DNA of 56,228 nucleotides from Bryobacteraceae bacterium (GTDB lineage Bacteria > Acidobacteriota > Terriglobia > Bryobacterales > Bryobacteraceae): assembly GCA_030041985.1 (NCBI GenBank), contig JASIAM010000287.1, forward strand, positions 1-56,228, in the 5' to 3' direction. The position numbers were made by a program, and so were the translations under genes. Shown one piece after another: positions 16,718-24,778 of this stretch (position 1 is the stretch's first letter; the number at the start of each line of letters is the position of its first letter). The notes below the pieces were generated by a model, which searched no databases, was not told the DNA's origin, and saw only the letters and a list, made by a program, of their open reading frames with translations.

Positions 16718-17200
16718 ATGCAGGATTATACGGCCATCAAAGATGTCATAGGTATTTGCCGCGACGCCGAGCAAGGTTACCGGGGGGCGGCCAATGCCGT
16801 GAAATCGCCGCTGCTCAAAGGCTTGTTCGAGGAATACTCCATACAGCGCGGCGAATTCGCTAACCAGCTTCGCCAAGCCGCCCGGAGTATGGGGATGGAG
16901 GTGCCTGACACCTCCGGAATCGGTGGAGTTTTGTACGCCGGATGGATGGAGTTAAAAGGCGCGCTGAGCAGAAATGACGAGCATCAGATACTGGTCGAGA
17001 CCGAGCGCGGTGAGGATTTCTCGGTGCGAGCGTATCGCCAGGCGCTCGCGCTGAATCTCTCTGAGGAGGTCCGAACGATTGTGCAGGATCAATTTGCCGA
17101 GATTCAGAGGGCTCATGACCAGATTCGGGCGCTACGCGATACTACCGGGAAAGGTCAGGCGCCGGAAGAGACCCAGACAGATAGGATGAAAGGAGTGTAG
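16718..17200 (+). CDS. PA2169/DUF2383-type four-helix-bundle protein
   Basis: Cytoplasmic protein of 160 residues with the ferritin-like four-helix layout of DUF2383 proteins: an opening CRDAEQGYRGAANAVK helix, LFEEYSIQRGEFANQLRQAA, a Gly-rich turn and a later helix pair with SEEVRTIVQDQFAEIQRAHD. The family is often found in stress-induced loci but has no settled function. I prefer the ATG at 16718 because GGGGGTGG sits just upstream; a GTG six bases earlier is also open. It stands alone, 110 bases after the quinoprotein gene. Confidence 0.75.
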   Translation: MQDYTAIKDVIGICRDAEQGYRGAANAVKSPLLKGLFEEYSIQRGEFANQLRQAARSMGMEVPDTSGIGGVLYAGWMELKGALSRNDEHQILVETERGEDFSVRAYRQALALNLSEEVRTIVQDQFAEIQRAHDQIRALRDTTGKGQAPEETQTDRMKGV

Positions 17201-17247
17201 CTCTTCGCCCGGCGGCTTCCGTTCGATAGCGTTGTAGAATGAGGGGG

Positions 17248-17574
17248 ATGAGCGACGAGCCACGTCCTGAGCGGGAAGAGGAAGCCTTTGAGATGCCGTT
17301 GCCGCCTGCGTCTTTCGAGTTCCTGGTGATGTCATTCCGGGCACAGGCGGAAATGCAATTGGGATTGATGCACTTCGGGGAAGAGGAAAAGCCCAAGCCG
17401 GAACTCAAGCTGGCCCGGCATACCATTGACTTGCTGGGCGTCCTGCTCGAGAAAACCAAGGGCAACCTGTCACTCGAAGAGCAGCGGATGCTGGAGAATT
17501 CTCTTACCGAACTGCGGTTCCGTTATGTACAGATTTCCGAGGAAACTGCGCAAGCCTCCGCGCCGAAGTCGTGA
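17248..17574 (+). CDS. DUF1844 family protein
   Basis: Small acidic protein of about 108 residues matching the DUF1844 pattern: PPASFEFLVMSFRAQAEMQL, then GLMHFGEEE, then HTIDLLGVLLEKTKGNLS and a final helix ENSLTELRFRYVQI. The family is common in Acidobacteriota and deltaproteobacterial lineages and has no known function. Either the ATG at 17239 or that at 17248 could be used; GAGGGGG lies immediately before the second. The stop abuts the ATG of the following metallo-hydrolase, so the two are probably co-expressed. Confidence 0.75.
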   Translation: MSDEPRPEREEEAFEMPLPPASFEFLVMSFRAQAEMQLGLMHFGEEEKPKPELKLARHTIDLLGVLLEKTKGNLSLEEQRMLENSLTELRFRYVQISEETAQASAPKS

Positions 17575-18393
17575 ATGGCCGCAACCTCATCCATACCGGC
17601 GCGAACGCCTGGATTCAAAATTACCGTGCTGGGTTCGGGGACAAGCGTAGGTGTGCCCACCGTGGGGTGCCACTGCGCGGTATGCAACTCTACAGATCCC
17701 CGCGATAAACGCCTTCGCCCCTCGATCCTGGTGAGCTACGGAGGCCGCAATGTTCTCATCGACACGACGCCCGATTTTCGAACACAAGCGCTGCGGATCA
17801 ACCTGGAACGCCTGGACGCCGTAATTTTCACACACTCCCATGCCGACCACATCATGGGCCTCGATGACGTGCGGCCCTATAATTTCCGGCAAAAGGGGCA
17901 GATTCCTATTTATGCATCCGCGGACACGATGGCCGCGATTCGCCGCTCGTTTCTGTACATTTTTGACGAAACCAAGAAGGAATCGAATGTTCCGCAACTG
18001 GCGACGAACGTAATCAACGGAGCGGGCTTCGATCTGTTTGGCCTGGAGTTTCTCCCCATTCCGGTGTTGCACGGCAGCGCATCCATTTACGGTTTCCGTT
18101 TCGGTGGGGCGGCCTATTTGACCGACCACAGCGCAATTCCGGAGGCGTCCATGGACCGCTTGCAAGGGTTGGACGTGCTGTTTCTCGATGCCTTGCGCCA
18201 CAAGCCCCATCCCACGCACTCTACTGTAGAAAGCTCCGTGAAAACGGTGGAGAAACTGGCGCCGCGCCGCGCGTTTTTCACCCACATCTCCCACGATCTG
18301 GCGCACGAGCGGACGGAGAGCCTGTTGCCGCCCAATGTGCGCCTGGCGTTTGACGGGCTGGAACTGGTGGTGGAAGGCTCCGAAGCCGCATGA
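17575..18393 (+). CDS. MBL-fold metallo-hydrolase, PhnP-like phosphodiesterase group
   Basis: Metallo-beta-lactamase-fold hydrolase of 272 residues. The metal motif HSHADH is at residues 87-92, preceded by LIDTTPDFRTQAL. The N-terminal LGSGTSVGVPTVGCHCAVC block and HISHDL near the end match the PhnP/phosphoribosyl cyclic phosphodiesterase group, in which the Cys cluster can hold a further metal. The real substrate in this organism is unknown, since no phosphonate genes are nearby. It abuts the DUF1844 gene upstream and overlaps ribF by four bases (ATGA). Confidence 0.87.
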   Translation: MAATSSIPARTPGFKITVLGSGTSVGVPTVGCHCAVCNSTDPRDKRLRPSILVSYGGRNVLIDTTPDFRTQALRINLERLDAVIFTHSHADHIMGLDDVRPYNFRQKGQIPIYASADTMAAIRRSFLYIFDETKKESNVPQLATNVINGAGFDLFGLEFLPIPVLHGSASIYGFRFGGAAYLTDHSAIPEASMDRLQGLDVLFLDALRHKPHPTHSTVESSVKTVEKLAPRRAFFTHISHDLAHERTESLLPPNVRLAFDGLELVVEGSEAA

Positions 18394-19355
18394 GAGTCTA
18401 TCGCAGCCTCGCCGAAGTGCCCGCCGATTTCGGTCCATCGGTACTGACCATCGGCAATTTCGATGGTGTCCACTTCGGCCATCGAAGAATTCTGAAGCGC
18501 GCGGCCGCCTTGGCCAGAGAGCGCGCGTGGAAGGCGTCCGCGTTGACGTTCGATCCCCATCCGACCCGCATCGTGGCTCCCGAACGGAGTCCGAAGCTGT
18601 TGACTTCTCCTGAGCGGCGCGCCGAGTTGATGGCGGAAGAGGGAATCGAACAGGTATTGATCCTGCCGTTCACGCGCGAGTTGGCCGAATCGAGCCCGGA
18701 GGACTTTGTCCGCCAGATAGTTGTCGAAACGCTCGGCGCGCGCGCCGTGCTGGTGGGCGAAAATTTCCGCTTCGGCCGGCGGCAGGCCGGTACGGCGAGC
18801 CTGCTGCAGGAACTGGGCCGCCAATTTGGTTTTGCGACAGAAATCATTCCGACCGCAGCCTGCCGCGGGCGGACCATCAGCAGTAGCTTGATCCGCCGGG
18901 AAATCGAAGGAGGCCGCGTGGCGCTGGCGCGCCGTTTCCTCCAACACGCGTACGGGCTGGAGGGCGAGGTGGTGAAAGGCCATGGTATCGGCGCGCGCCA
19001 AACCGTGCCCACATTGAACCTGGCCACCAGCGCGGATGTAATTCCCGCACGCGGTGTCTACCTCACCAAGACATACGATCTCGAAGGCGTCCGCCACTGG
19101 AACTCCATTACCAATGCCGGTTACCGGCCGACATTTGGCGCGAGCCCCGAGTTGTCGATCGAAACGTTTTTGTTGGACCCGCTCGTAGGGGAGCCGCCGC
19201 GCCGTATCCGCGTGGAATTTCTCTGCCGTGTGCGCGAAGAACGTCAATTCGAAACGCCGGAGGCATTGAAAGCGCAAATCCTCAAGGATGTCCGTGTCGC
19301 GCGGAACTACTTCCGCCGCGTGAAACTCAGGCTCGCGCGGCTTGCGCCAGCCTAG
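18390..19355 (+). CDS. ribF: bifunctional riboflavin kinase / FAD synthetase
   Basis: Makes FMN and then FAD from riboflavin, 321 residues. The N-terminal adenylyltransferase domain shows LTIGNFDGVHFGHRRIL, ALTFDPHPTR, VLVGENFRFGRRQAG and ISSSLIRREIEGG. The C-terminal kinase domain shows GHGIGARQTVPTLNL, ITNAGYRPTFG and IETFLLD. Both domains are complete. Its ATG overlaps the stop of the MBL hydrolase gene. No FMN riboswitch is visible upstream, as expected for an internal operon gene. Confidence 0.96.
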   Translation: MRVYRSLAEVPADFGPSVLTIGNFDGVHFGHRRILKRAAALARERAWKASALTFDPHPTRIVAPERSPKLLTSPERRAELMAEEGIEQVLILPFTRELAESSPEDFVRQIVVETLGARAVLVGENFRFGRRQAGTASLLQELGRQFGFATEIIPTAACRGRTISSSLIRREIEGGRVALARRFLQHAYGLEGEVVKGHGIGARQTVPTLNLATSADVIPARGVYLTKTYDLEGVRHWNSITNAGYRPTFGASPELSIETFLLDPLVGEPPRRIRVEFLCRVREERQFETPEALKAQILKDVRVARNYFRRVKLRLARLAPA

Positions 19356-19369
19356 CGCGCACCGCCGCC

Positions 19370-20068
19370 GTGAACAACGCTCTCATGCCGCTTGCACATT
19401 TTCTGCTAAGCGGCTTCTCCATTGTTCTGATCGACCTGGTCCTGGCCGGCGACAACGCCCTGGTGATCGCCTTGGCCGTGCGTTCTCTGCCTCCTCAGCA
19501 GCGCCGACTGGGCATCGTGTGCGGAGCAGGACTGGCGGTGGTTCTGCGCATTGCGTTAACGGTGTTTGCGGCACGCCTCTTGACGCTGCCGTTTCTCAAA
19601 CTTGCGGGTGGCTTACTGGTGCTCTGGATTGCGTTCAAGGTGCTGGTGGATGTGAGCGAGAAGCAAGCGGGCGCCCCGGCTCCACGCCGCTTCTTCCAAG
19701 CGATCTGGCAAATCACGGCCGCCGATCTCACCATGTCGATTGATAACATTCTGGCGATTGCCGGCGCTTCGAATGGCAATTTCTGGTTGATCGTGTTCGG
19801 GCTGGGAGTCAGCATCCCGTTCGTGATTTTCTCGAGCAACCTGCTTTCAAAACTGATGGACCGGTACCCGATCCTGATTTATTTGGGAGTAGCGATTCTG
19901 GGTAAGGTGGCAGGAGACATGATCGTGGGTGATCCGTTCCTGAAGGAAAGGATGCGGCCATCACCGGCAGCGCACTACATTATAGATGCGGTGCTGATTG
20001 TGGCAGTCCTGGCGTTGGGAATGGCGGCCGGCCGCCGCAAGCGGCAAAACCTGGGGGCTGGGGGCTAG
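19370..20068 (+). CDS. TerC/YjbE-family integral membrane protein
   Basis: Polytopic membrane protein of 232 residues with about seven helices. The family motif LIDLVLAGDNALVIALAVR lies near the N-terminus and the second half repeats the acidic pattern (ADLTMSIDNILAIAG), as expected for TerC proteins linked to manganese or other metal export. The start is a GTG at 19370 or an ATG at 19385. The last residues, LGAGG and the TAG stop, are encoded by a G-rich heptamer repeat (20051-20075), so the natural C-terminus may have been altered by the repeat. Confidence 0.88.
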   Translation: MNNALMPLAHFLLSGFSIVLIDLVLAGDNALVIALAVRSLPPQQRRLGIVCGAGLAVVLRIALTVFAARLLTLPFLKLAGGLLVLWIAFKVLVDVSEKQAGAPAPRRFFQAIWQITAADLTMSIDNILAIAGASNGNFWLIVFGLGVSIPFVIFSSNLLSKLMDRYPILIYLGVAILGKVAGDMIVGDPFLKERMRPSPAAHYIIDAVLIVAVLALGMAAGRRKRQNLGAGG

Positions 20069-20075
20069 GGACTGG
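20051..20075. repeat. G-rich heptamer array at the 3' end of the terC-like gene
   Basis: Heptamers CTGGGGG, CTGGGGG, CTAGGGA and CTGG follow one another without gap. The array runs through the last five codons and the TAG stop of the TerC-like gene. No opposing arm is visible within 60 bases, unlike the elements at 3411 and 4793. Confidence 0.7.
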
Positions 20076-20120
20076 CGGGCGTTTTCCAGGAACGAACCCA
20101 AACGGGGCGAGACGTCCGGC

Positions 20121-20993
20121 TTATTGCTTCTCAAGGTATGCGACGGTTCCGGCGATCTCTTGTTTCAGGCTGGCTTGATCGGTTTGGTCTGCCAGATGTT
20201 GGAGCCAAAGAAGCGTTTGTGCCGGGGACCGCGACGATTCGGGAATCATTTCCGGATGTTGAAACGTAGCGCGGATAATCGAGAGCACATTGCGTGTCTC
20301 GCTTTCGCTGAGCGCATTGACACCGATAAGCTGCTGGATCAGTTCTCCGACTTCGTCTCCTAGTTTTCCATGCGATGACTGCAGGTTGATGTGTGTCGCT
20401 TCCGGATTCGGCGCAGGACCACTCATCAGGTATTCCAGGATTTGCATGTGATATTGGTCCGGCGTCATGGAATCCGGGCGGCCCGGAACTACTCTGCCAT
20501 CGGGCGTACGAAACGGACTACCCGAATTCCAGGGACTTACAAAAGTTTGGGTCCCTTCGGAGGTTTCGCAACTCATGAAGGTGTTAGGCCCGCTTCCGCC
20601 CATGAGTGCGTGCCCGCCGGGCAGGCATGGTGCTTCCACTGAATACTGAAGGACGGGGTTGGCGATTTTGCCACCGACGGTCCAGACTTCCTTCCAATCG
20701 CCGAAGTCTCGCTTTTCGAACTGCCCGGTGGTGGACCAGCGGCCTGTGTTGCCGGTCGAGCCGATTATGGGTCCCCAATCCGTCCGGCCCTGCATGGTGG
20801 TTCTCACGCTAACAGGCTGGTTGGGCGAAGCGGTGATCAGAATTTCGAAGCGGTCGCCAATTTGAAAATCGCGGCTGAAGGGACGACTCACGTTGGCGAG
20901 CCGGACTAGCGGAACCTGAGCGGCTACGGGAAATGCTGTGAGAAACGGGATGAGCCACCCCATCCAGGTGGCCCATCCCACCTTGGCAAACAC
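20121..20993 (-). CDS. hypothetical exported protein
   Basis: Protein of 290 residues with a signal peptide (hydrophobic residues about 7-24, cleavage near PVAA). The start is a GTG with AGGAGGGG upstream at good spacing. The first 140 residues read as a beta-rich domain (GDRFEILITASPNQPVSVR, EVWTVGGKIANPVLQYSVE), reminiscent of Ig-like folds. A helical tail of about 80 residues ends the protein (LGDEVGELIQQLIGVNAL). I do not recognise the family. It has no obvious operon partner; the next gene downstream is convergent. Confidence 0.7.
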   Translation of the reverse strand: MFAKVGWATWMGWLIPFLTAFPVAAQVPLVRLANVSRPFSRDFQIGDRFEILITASPNQPVSVRTTMQGRTDWGPIIGSTGNTGRWSTTGQFEKRDFGDWKEVWTVGGKIANPVLQYSVEAPCLPGGHALMGGSGPNTFMSCETSEGTQTFVSPWNSGSPFRTPDGRVVPGRPDSMTPDQYHMQILEYLMSGPAPNPEATHINLQSSHGKLGDEVGELIQQLIGVNALSESETRNVLSIIRATFQHPEMIPESSRSPAQTLLWLQHLADQTDQASLKQEIAGTVAYLEKQ

Positions 20994-21035
20994 AATTACC
21001 CCTCCTGGGCTTAGTATGCCAGAGGCAACTCGGAG

Positions 21036-21674
21036 CTACGACTGAGTCGCGCTGTTCAAAGTGCTCGTAATGATCGACATCGGATCGAGCTGCTGATTGG
21101 TCTGCGAAGCCGACGTGTTGTTCCCGAAGAACATGGACATCAATTGGCTGAGCAGATCGGAGTTCGAAGAGCTTCCCGTCGCAGTAGAACTCGAAGTGCT
21201 GCTGCCACTGGTCGAGCTACTCGACGAGCTGGTCGAATCGGAAGACGAAGAGGCCATATGGTGATGATAGCCGTGGCCGCCACCGCCGATGGCTTGCGCC
21301 AAGTCCTGAATATTAGGAAGCGTGTTGTTCTGCGAAGCATTCTGGAAATCGGTAGCGAGCTGGTTGAGTTCGGATGCCTGGGAAGTGTCGCCATCCGCGC
21401 TAGCTGTTTGGGCAGCGCTCTGCAAATTGGTGGAAATCTGCGAGGTTACCTGTTGGTATTCGGTCGGGTTGGATTCCTGCATTTGTTGTAGCTGGCTCAA
21501 GATGCTGGCGAACGGCGAAAGCTGCGGGTTGCCGTCTTGCGGCAGCGTCAGCGATGATGGGTCGACGCTATTGGCGGTACTGCCGGCCGTCGTGCCGGAC
21601 CCGGTAGACCCCGTGGTGCCGAGGATCGACTCGATGTAAGGACTAACGAGGCTCGAAAGAGAGTTCACGTTCAT
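21036..21674 (-). CDS. hypothetical Ser/Gln-rich low-complexity protein
   Basis: Protein of 212 residues from an ATG at 21674 preceded by AAGGGCGAT; an ORF extends upstream to 21872 but without a ribosome site. The middle is helical and Gln/Ser-rich (FASILSQLQQMQESNPTEYQ). It is followed by a Gly-His patch (GGGGHGYHHHM), a run of almost only Ser/Thr/Gly and a hydrophobic C-terminal helix (DLLSQLMSMFFGNN). There is no signal peptide. I do not recognise a function; the composition suggests a disordered linker between two short helical parts. Confidence 0.6.
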   Translation of the reverse strand: MNVNSLSSLVSPYIESILGTTGSTGSGTTAGSTANSVDPSSLTLPQDGNPQLSPFASILSQLQQMQESNPTEYQQVTSQISTNLQSAAQTASADGDTSQASELNQLATDFQNASQNNTLPNIQDLAQAIGGGGHGYHHHMASSSSDSTSSSSSSTSGSSTSSSTATGSSSNSDLLSQLMSMFFGNNTSASQTNQQLDPMSIITSTLNSATQS

Positions 21675-21885
21675 ATCGCCCTTATCGGCATTTTCCGTGC
21701 CACCTGTAATCGATTGAAAACAGGGTGGCCCGTCCTTCGGAGCGCGGCAAGTTTCTGGCTCGATGGCAAAGTTCTGGCGCGCGGGTAATCGCGGACTCGA
21801 GGATACGCCAGCAATGTCTCCGGCTTCAATTCGGCCTTCTCTGCGGGCTGCGTCATGAACGACTTCGTCCACACCCAGCCGGTGT

Positions 21886-22128
21886 TCACAATCCGGAGGC
21901 GTGATTAGAATGGCGCTTCGACATCAATTCGTCCGGCGATTCCGCCGCTTGCCGAATCACGGACTTCAAGCGTAGAACCAACTCCTTACCCATCGCCAAC
22001 TCCGCCGGGTCTCCTTTGTAGCCCGGCATTTTTGGGTCGATGAACTCCCGTCGGAACAACTGATCCGATATCAGAGTGACTAGAAGCAAGAGCTCTGATT
22101 GACTAACTTCGAACTTGATATTTTTCAT
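21886..22128 (-). CDS. hypothetical small protein
   Basis: Protein of 80 residues from the ATG at 22128, which is preceded by GGAGGCGAGGATT, a strong ribosome site; a longer start at 22164 lacks one. It begins MKNIKFEVSQSELLLLVTLI and continues with two amphipathic helices and a basic end (SKRHSNHASG). No known domain. It lies between two other hypothetical genes on the same strand but with more than 200 bases on the downstream side, so an operon is not certain. Confidence 0.6.
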   Translation of the reverse strand: MKNIKFEVSQSELLLLVTLISDQLFRREFIDPKMPGYKGDPAELAMGKELVLRLKSVIRQAAESPDELMSKRHSNHASGL

Positions 22129-22621
22129 AATCCTCGCCTCCGCATTCACCATTTCGACGGGCACGAGTAGAGCTGCGCGTCACGCAAGCTCCCCCTATGG
22201 CCGGCCATAGTCAGGGTGGCCTGCGTCCGGTTCACGCGTATCGTTAAAACATCTGCATCGTTTGCACTCAATCACCATGGTTTGCCAGCCGCCGGCCATC
22301 GACACGGGAAACGAGTTCAGCCAGAAACTGGCCGCAACATAGAGCCGGCGCATCAACGGAATCACTCACAAAGGAGATGGTGCGGCGCGGTCCTTCGGTT
22401 GGAGGTCAGCGGGCGCATCAATAAGGCAGCGTTCGGAATCGGGTTTGACGACCGTCAGGAGAATTTTACGTTCCATGCACCGCTCCAAAACGAAGTGACA
22501 GCCAGGGAGTCGACGAGATCCCTTTTGGTCAACTCGGCCACATCAGTCTAAGGATCCCAATCACGATCAATAGGGTGCACGTCGACGGCACGGCTGTGTC
22601 GTACGGACGGCATTTGTTACC
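22129..22621. other. 493-base region without a supported gene
   Basis: No ORF here has both a ribosome site and protein-like composition. One plus-strand reading around 22400-22490 gives VSGRINKAAFGIGFDD, which faintly recalls the YceI family pattern, but it is too short and isolated to call. No hairpin terminator, repeat or RNA gene is evident. It separates two minus-strand hypothetical genes. Confidence 0.4.
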
Positions 22622-22981
22622 TCAGATTCGAAAGTCGCGCCAAGGCGATTCCGGTTGGGTCTCGACCGGCACTCCGGGCCGGTGGCGGGATGGTTTGCGA
22701 GCACCGGTGCGTTGGGCGCCGGCGAGCGCTTTGGTTTCGGCGAACGCCTGCAGATCGGCGCCGGTCAGTTCGTGCCCGCCCTCCCAGCCTCGTTCCAGGT
22801 CGGCCGTCAATTTGTTTCCTGAAAGTATAGGACCTTCTTGAATGCCGACACTATGGTCGCGGAAGATTGAAATGTCCGCTGAGACCGAGACTTCCTGCGG
22901 CGGCCGTCCGTCAGCGCGAACATCGAACCGATACACGCGGGAGTTCTCTCTCTGGTCAAAGCCCAGATACCGGATCTGCAC
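22622..22981 (-). CDS. hypothetical protein
   Basis: Protein of 119 residues from a GTG at 22981 with GGGGGGA four bases upstream. It begins VQIRYLGFDQRENSRVYRFD and contains a short beta-rich domain (VSVSADISIFRDHSVGIQEG) followed by a helix and a basic, probably disordered tail. The pattern, beginning with a YRFDV-type strand and a later IQEGP, resembles small single-domain proteins seen repeatedly in Acidobacteriota, with no known role. The composition is coherent and supports a real gene, though partners are absent. Confidence 0.6.
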   Translation of the reverse strand: MQIRYLGFDQRENSRVYRFDVRADGRPPQEVSVSADISIFRDHSVGIQEGPILSGNKLTADLERGWEGGHELTGADLQAFAETKALAGAQRTGARKPSRHRPGVPVETQPESPWRDFRI

Positions 22982-23167
22982 TAATCCCCCCTTTCGGGCG
23001 ATCGAGGATCGCCTCAATCTGTGGTCGCTAGATCTGCCGCCGGGTCCATGCCGCAGCGTTTTCGGTTACTTCTACATCGCGATCTGATTTACTCGCGATT
23101 TCGGCGGCCTTGCGCGCCTGAACGTCGCGACCGTCGTGAGTGGACGGCTGCGGCATTGAAGGGTTGG

Positions 23168-23479
23168 TTACCAGCGCGGCTCGCGCCGTTGACGACCAAA
23201 ACCGCCGGCGTTTCCGCGGCCGCCACCACCCTGGGGCTTGGGGCGAGCTTCATTGACGTTCAGCGCGCGGCCTTCAAAATCGGCACCGTTTAGACCGGCG
23301 ATGGCCCTCTCGGCTTCCTGGGTGTCGCTCATTTCGACAAACGCAAAGCCGCGGGAACGGCCAGTATCGCGATCCGTCACCAGATTGACGCGATCAACTG
23401 TTCCATACTGCTCAAACATGGCACGCACGGACGAGTCGGTAGCGGCAAAATCCAGATTGCCTACGAAAATATTCTTCAC
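23168..23479 (-). CDS. RNA-binding protein with a single RRM domain and Gly-rich tail
   Basis: RNA-recognition-motif protein of 103 residues from a GTG at 23479 (AAAGAGCAAGAA upstream). RNP2 reads NIFVGNLDF and RNP1 reads RGFAFVEM. The C-terminus is a Gly/Arg tail (GGGGRGNAGGFGRQRREPRW). This is the layout of bacterial Rbp proteins, first known from cyanobacteria, which bind RNA and are often cold-induced. A longer ORF upstream is possible, but residues before the GTG do not belong to the domain. Confidence 0.9.
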   Translation of the reverse strand: MKNIFVGNLDFAATDSSVRAMFEQYGTVDRVNLVTDRDTGRSRGFAFVEMSDTQEAERAIAGLNGADFEGRALNVNEARPKPQGGGGRGNAGGFGRQRREPRW

Positions 23480-23667
23480 TTCTTGCTCTTTTCTGTCTTT
23501 CAATTGTGCGGCAAGACGAGGCAGATCAGGACAGCCAAGCTCTGGCGGGACTTTTAAAAGGCACACCTACTATAGCACGAAATTCATCACTCCAAACCTC
23601 CAGCGAGGTGATTAATCACACCAAGCCTCACCCTCTCCAACGTTCGTCCCGCTATATCCGAAAGACT

Positions 23668-23808
23668 GGGGACGCTTATCTTCGCCGCGCCGAATCAGAA
23701 CACTCCCTCAATCAACGCGGCGCTGCCATTGCCGATTACACACGGGCGGCGGTTGAACTGCATCCGAACGAGCCTTCTCTGTTCTTGCACGGCGACAGGC
23801 AGTTGCTA
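23668..23808 (+). pseudogene. remnant of a TPR-repeat gene
   Basis: The plus-strand reading GDAYLRRAESEHSLNQRG continues into AIADYTRAAVELHPNEPSL and so fits one and a third tetratricopeptide units (AI-DYTRA-EL-PNE pattern). No start codon or ribosome site leads into it, and it dissolves before the PfkB gene. It lies in the 368-base space between the RRM gene and the PfkB gene, where nothing else is seen. Called from motif only, so confidence is moderate. Confidence 0.45.
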
Positions 23809-23847
23809 CACGGTCCCAGAGGCGCGGGTTGGTACAATACCTCTCTT

Positions 23848-24768
23848 ATGTCACTTGTCGTGGTTGGATCGGTTGCGTATGACGGCGTGGAGACGCCGCA
23901 TGGAAAAGTGGACCGGATGCTGGGTGGCGCTGCCACCTATATTTCGCTGGCCGCGAGTTATTTCACACCGGTGAAAATCGTGGCCGTGGTGGGGGAAGAT
24001 TTCGCGCGGGAGGACATGGAATTGCTCGCCTCGCGCAAGATCGATGTGAGCGGCATAGAGACCGTGGCCGGAGGAAAAACTTTCTTCTGGGCAGGCGTTT
24101 ATTCGGCGGATATGAACGACCGCACCACCCTGCGCACGGACCTCAATGTATTCGCCAATTTCAATCCCAAGCTGCCGGAGTCTTACCGGTCGTCGCGGTA
24201 TCTGCTGCTGGGGAACATTCAGCCGGCGCTGCAAAAGAGCGTGCGCCACCAGATGAACGGCGTCGAGTTCACCGGCGGCGACACCATGAATTACTGGATA
24301 CAGGATTTTCGTGGCGAGCTGCTCGAAACTATTCGCGAATGGGATTTCCTGCTCATCAACGATAGCGAAGCCCGCATGCTTTCCGGCTGTCACAATCTGC
24401 GGCGCGCGGCCCAAAGCGTGCTCGAAATGGGGCCGAAGATCTTGGTGATCAAGCGCGGAGAATATGGCGCGGTGTTGTTCACGCGGGATTTTCACTTCAT
24501 GGCGCCGGGATATCTGCTTGAAGACGTTTTCGATCCGACGGGGGCGGGCGATTGTTTCGCCGGCGGGTTCATGGGTTATCTCTCCGCATCGGGGGCGCGC
24601 TTGTCAGACGGCGGCTATGATGCCGCGCAATTGCGGAAAGCGGTGATTTACGGCTCGGTGATGGGAAGCTTTTGCTGCGAAAAATTCGGCGTGGATCGCT
24701 TCCGGACGCTTACCCGCGAGGAGATCGAGGCTCGCTACCAGGAATTCAAGAGCTGTACCGATTTCTAA
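23848..24768 (+). CDS. PfkB-family carbohydrate/nucleoside kinase
   Basis: Ribokinase-fold sugar kinase of 306 residues. It starts MSLVVVGSVAYDGVETPHGK, has the Gly-rich lid block MLGGAATYISLAASYF and the C-terminal signature VFDPTGAGDCFAGGFMGYL, whose Asp in GAGD is the catalytic base. Residues ILVIKRGEYGAVLF make the ATP-site strand. Several nucleoside kinases share such short N-termini, so the substrate could be a nucleoside or a sugar. A TTG-started membrane protein gene follows within 11 bases. Confidence 0.88.
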   Translation: MSLVVVGSVAYDGVETPHGKVDRMLGGAATYISLAASYFTPVKIVAVVGEDFAREDMELLASRKIDVSGIETVAGGKTFFWAGVYSADMNDRTTLRTDLNVFANFNPKLPESYRSSRYLLLGNIQPALQKSVRHQMNGVEFTGGDTMNYWIQDFRGELLETIREWDFLLINDSEARMLSGCHNLRRAAQSVLEMGPKILVIKRGEYGAVLFTRDFHFMAPGYLLEDVFDPTGAGDCFAGGFMGYLSASGARLSDGGYDAAQLRKAVIYGSVMGSFCCEKFGVDRFRTLTREEIEARYQEFKSCTDF

Positions 24769-24778
24769 GAAAGCAGTT

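Noticed and set aside
22216-22551. Possible 111-residue gene with a YceI-like stretch
   Set aside because: Only about 16 residues resemble the family and there is no ribosome site or supporting context.
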